DNA of 8,364 nucleotides from Candidatus Cloacimonas sp. 4484_140 (GTDB taxonomy: Bacteria; Cloacimonadota; Cloacimonadia; JGIOTU-2): contig MVCT01000092.1 in NCBI GenBank assembly GCA_002049945.1, forward strand, positions 1 through 8,364. The letters are read 5' to 3'. Both the position numbers and the translations under genes were made by a program. The notes beneath the pieces were generated by a model that saw only the letters and a program-made list of their open reading frames with translations, had not been told where the DNA came from and made no database searches. Positions within the stretch are counted from its first letter, which is position 1. Each line of letters begins with the position of its first letter. Below are positions 6,525-8,364 of this stretch, piece after piece.

Positions 6525-7318
6525 TACATTAATTCTTTCCCAAGATTAAGATTCTTTATCAGGAAGTTCTTGAGTTGTTTGTATTTCTTCCTTCTACGGC
6601 TATAGTTGATAAGGTTGGATAAATTGATCTGATATTGCTCGAAAGCACTTTCAAATATTATGGTTTGCTCATGTCCTTTGTACGCGATCATATATTTATC
6701 ATCCGAAAAGAGGTCAACTAACATTTTTTCCAATTTGGGAATTTTTACATTGTTAATAAACTGAAGCGGTGATTTTGAAATTAATGACTTAATGATAATT
6801 GATGTTTTGTTCTCCGATATATATGTTTGAGTAATAAATTTATCTGGCTCAATAAAGACATTTTTATATGAGCGATCAAGCAAAAGATTGAATATTGATC
6901 TCACCAGATCCTTTTCCACTTCCACAAAGATAATGTCATTTGCAATCTGATGCCTTGAAAATTCGTTTAACCAGCTTGAATCCCAAATGCAGTAGGCAAG
7001 ATCGTTATATTTTTTTAAGAGAAAACGGTTTATCCTAATAATGTTTGGATTTAGATTTGGACAATAAACTTTTTTATGATCGGATAACTTATATACTCCC
7101 CGCTTCACAGGAACAATTATATTCCTTTTCTTTAGGTCATAGACACGCCATCGAAATGTTGTTTCTTTTAATCTGGGAAAAAAATTCTTCTCCAGGTAGT
7201 CATACAATTCTTCTCGGGTAATGATCTCTGAAGATGAAAATCTATCTTTTATCTTCTTTGAAATTTCCTTTTTATCTTTATCCAAACCTGCCCCCAACAT
7301 TTGACACTTTTGTATCAT
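6524..7318 (-). CDS. AbiEi-like (DUF6577-type) winged-helix antitoxin and probable autorepressor
   Basis: The 264-residue protein has an N-terminal helix-turn-helix region at about residues 22-80 (IITREELYDYL, FRWRVYDLKKRNII) ending in the wing-like VKRGVYKLSD, the usual start of AbiEi-type antitoxins. The C-terminal part has PKLEKMLVDLFSD (194-206), GHEQTIIFESAFEQY and INYSRRRKKYKQLKNFL, which I recognise as the DUF6577-like pattern. By analogy with AbiEi, it should counteract the downstream toxin without a stable complex and repress its own operon. The C-terminal basic cluster (SRRRKKYKQLKNFLIKN) could bind nucleic acid. The ATG at 7318 has no Shine-Dalgarno sequence and lies in the loop of an inverted repeat. 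ATG 7300 (residue 7) is an alternative; the first ~20 residues are not diagnostic. The gene is very A+T rich: hand counts of lines 6541-6600, 6781-6840 and 7021-7080 give 49 G+C in 180, against about half in parts of queA and dinG. This is consistent with horizontal acquisition. Confidence 0.82.
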   Translation of the reverse strand: MIQKCQMLGAGLDKDKKEISKKIKDRFSSSEIITREELYDYLEKNFFPRLKETTFRWRVYDLKKRNIIVPVKRGVYKLSDHKKVYCPNLNPNIIRINRFLLKKYNDLAYCIWDSSWLNEFSRHQIANDIIFVEVEKDLVRSIFNLLLDRSYKNVFIEPDKFITQTYISENKTSIIIKSLISKSPLQFINNVKIPKLEKMLVDLFSDDKYMIAYKGHEQTIIFESAFEQYQINLSNLINYSRRRKKYKQLKNFLIKNLNLGKELM

Positions 7319-7335
7319 TGGTGTCTAATGTTTGG
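7294..7335. promoter_or_regulatory. Inverted repeat around the antitoxin start; candidate operator or mRNA hairpin
   Basis: On the plus strand the left arm CCAACATTTGACAC (7294-7307) and right arm GTGTCTAATGTTTGG (7321-7335) are inverted repeats with one mismatch and one extra base. This gives 13 base pairs around a 13-nt loop (7308-7320). Read as minus-strand RNA, the loop contains the annotated antitoxin ATG (7318-7316), and the second possible ATG (7300) lies in the 3' arm. AbiEi proteins are known to repress their own operon by binding inverted repeats near the promoter, so an operator role is the natural guess. No U-tract follows the stem in the minus direction (GGGGGCAGG instead), so a terminator for the serpin gene is unlikely. 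Confidence 0.6.
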
Positions 7336-7354
7336 AATATGAATTCCCTGTCAA
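7325..7354 (-). promoter_or_regulatory. Possible promoter for the toxin-antitoxin operon
   Basis: On the minus strand TTGACA (7354-7349) matches the sigma-70 -35 consensus exactly and begins just after the serpin stop codon. The best -10 candidate, 18 nt further on, is CATTAG (7330-7325), matching TATAAT at only three positions. The -10 would fall inside the right arm of the inverted repeat, where a bound repressor would block polymerase. Transcription would begin close to ATG 7318, implying either a nearly leaderless message or use of a later start. Weak evidence, based mainly on the -35 box and its position. Confidence 0.3.
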
Positions 7355-7356
7355 GT

Positions 7357-8364
7357 TTATCCTTCAGGATCAACAATTCTGCCAATAAATAAAATACTTC
7401 CTGTTTGATTTTCCCTTATCAAAAATATAAAGGGATGATCTGCTTTGAACTCCAAGGGCTGTACTGCTACACTTTTCAGCATTACTACTGCTGTTGCTGC
7501 AGCAGCTTCCGTGCCTTCTTCATTTACGTCCACATAAGCTTTGTGAATAACCTTGCTTATATAAAGATCTTTTGTGCCGATCATTCCTGAAAAATCAGCC
7601 GGTGGAAGTGAAAAAGCAGCAGGCATTCCCATGTCATAAAGTGTCTCCGATAATTCAAATTCGCATGTGGTTTTAAACTTAGGAATACTGACTAAAACCT
7701 CTGATTTATGGGTTCCTATAAGTTCATCAATCCATATTTTTACCGTATCGTTTGTTAAATCTTTTTCAAAATCAGCCAAGCCATCAATTTCTTTGGGAAG
7801 AAATATGATCATGGATAGGTCATTGCCTTCATAGAGTAGTTCCAAGGCACAAAACTCACCAAAGTCTTTATATCTGAAATCTGATTTTTGGTTCATCATA
7901 GGAACCTTGATGGTTTTATCAGATGAAACATAAAAATCACGATCCACAGTTCTTGTTGTATCGAATTGGCTAAGCCAGTCTCCCTTGAAATAGATTGCAT
8001 TGCATAGAACCAATCTTGTAAGGGGATTGAGAATACCTGGTTTGATTAGTTCTTTGATCATCTGTTGTGTTTTATCTTCCACCCAGATATTTATTTTTTC
8101 CCGGGCAGCTTCGGTTTTTGTCATAAAATTAACGAAATTCAAACCAGCACTATAATATTTTTTGTTCAGATCAATAAAAGTATCCAAGAATTTATAGCTT
8201 TTTTGTGCCCACAATGAGTTAGCTATACTTAATTTGATTTGACCTTTATTTTGTATAGCATTTAACTCCGATTGGAGCTTTGAAAACGATGAATGTAGAA
8301 GTTCTTGCTTTAAAGAAAAATGCAAAACCTGTGCCATCTCTTTTTCTGTTTGACCTCTTGCGCC
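7357..8364 (-). CDS. Serpin-family serine protease inhibitor (5' partial)
   Basis: The frame is open to the window edge. Bases 8364-8338 encode GARGQTEKE directly before MAQVLHF, matching the serpin block GARGxTxxExxxVL, so the ATG at 8337 is internal. The real start and any signal peptide lie outside. Of the protein, 335 residues are visible; typical serpins have 370-420. Conserved blocks are IANSLWAQ, LVLCNAIYFKGDW, SIPKFKTTCEFEL, ISKVIHKAYVDVNEEGTEA and ADHPFIFLI, ending GRIVDPEG. The reactive-loop hinge EEGTEAAAAT (P17-P8) has Thr at P14 and small residues at P12-P9, as in serpins that trap proteases by loop insertion. Counting 17 residues from the first hinge Glu puts P1 at Ser (MLKS|VAVQ); Lys next to it, or Ala two residues on, are alternatives because the loop is about two residues longer than in alpha-1-antitrypsin. 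Target protease unknown. It lies 38 nt upstream of the antitoxin gene on the same strand. Confidence 0.95.
   Translation of the reverse strand, partial: GARGQTEKEMAQVLHFSLKQELLHSSFSKLQSELNAIQNKGQIKLSIANSLWAQKSYKFLDTFIDLNKKYYSAGLNFVNFMTKTEAAREKINIWVEDKTQQMIKELIKPGILNPLTRLVLCNAIYFKGDWLSQFDTTRTVDRDFYVSSDKTIKVPMMNQKSDFRYKDFGEFCALELLYEGNDLSMIIFLPKEIDGLADFEKDLTNDTVKIWIDELIGTHKSEVLVSIPKFKTTCEFELSETLYDMGMPAAFSLPPADFSGMIGTKDLYISKVIHKAYVDVNEEGTEAAAATAVVMLKSVAVQPLEFKADHPFIFLIRENQTGSILFIGRIVDPEG

Noticed and set aside
7301..7331. Plus-strand TTGACA (7301-7306) with TAATGT (7326-7331) as a promoter
   Set aside because: The spacing is 19 nt, the -10 match is poor and there is no plus-strand gene downstream; the TTGACA is part of the inverted-repeat arm.
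7294..7335. Rho-independent terminator for the serpin gene
   Set aside because: In the minus direction the stem is followed by GGGGGCAGG rather than a U-tract, and it overlaps the next gene's start.
8335..8337. ATG as the start of the serpin
   Set aside because: The upstream in-frame residues GARGQTEKE are part of a conserved serpin block, so the gene runs off the right edge.

Overview
The window is a piece of a bacterial chromosome with moderate to low G+C. It comes from an organism with a Gram-negative type envelope, because two of the encoded proteins carry export signals and look periplasmic or membrane-facing. The gene mix is an exonuclease-DinG fusion, a DUF3108 protein, QueA, a signal-bearing PAP2 protein and an inhibitory serpin. 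Together with a dispersed 'SQAPAWER'-encoding palindrome, this reminds me of the FCB superphylum, possibly Cloacimonadota. That placement is an impression from memory, not something the sequence proves.

Region 1 (1-5713, plus strand) is a tightly packed four-gene run. It starts with a 5'-truncated DnaQ-type exonuclease / DinG helicase gene. A secreted DUF3108 protein follows, then queA (queuosine biosynthesis in tRNA) and a PAP2-family phosphatase. Intergenic gaps are 11, 3 and 2 nt, with no visible terminator, so the genes are probably co-transcribed. They do not form one obvious pathway. The start of the PAP2 gene is occupied by two diverged copies of a short dispersed repeat, one of them a near-perfect hairpin. 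This makes the true PAP2 start uncertain.

Region 2 (5571-8364, minus strand) is a converging block. Read in its own direction, it holds a serpin gene whose 5' end lies beyond the right edge of the window, then a two-gene type IV (AbiE-like) toxin-antitoxin cassette. In the cassette a winged-helix AbiEi/DUF6577-like antitoxin gene is joined by a TAATG stop-start overlap to an AbiEii-family nucleotidyltransferase toxin gene. A 13-bp imperfect inverted repeat surrounds the annotated antitoxin start codon. It is the best candidate for an autoregulatory operator or a translation-controlling RNA hairpin. The toxin gene's 3' end overlaps the PAP2 3' end by 143 nt on the opposite strand. This suggests that arrival of the minus-strand block replaced the original PAP2 C-terminus.

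I found no rRNA, tRNA, CRISPR array, transposase or convincing Rho-independent terminator, and no gene-free stretch longer than about 40 nt. The points most worth follow-up are the inverted repeat around the antitoxin start, the PAP2/toxin overlap as a possible insertion junction, the repeat-derived N-terminus of PAP2, and the complete inhibitory hinge of the serpin. I see no clearly novel multi-gene system. The serpin beside a toxin-antitoxin pair is an unusual neighbourhood, but it may be chance.
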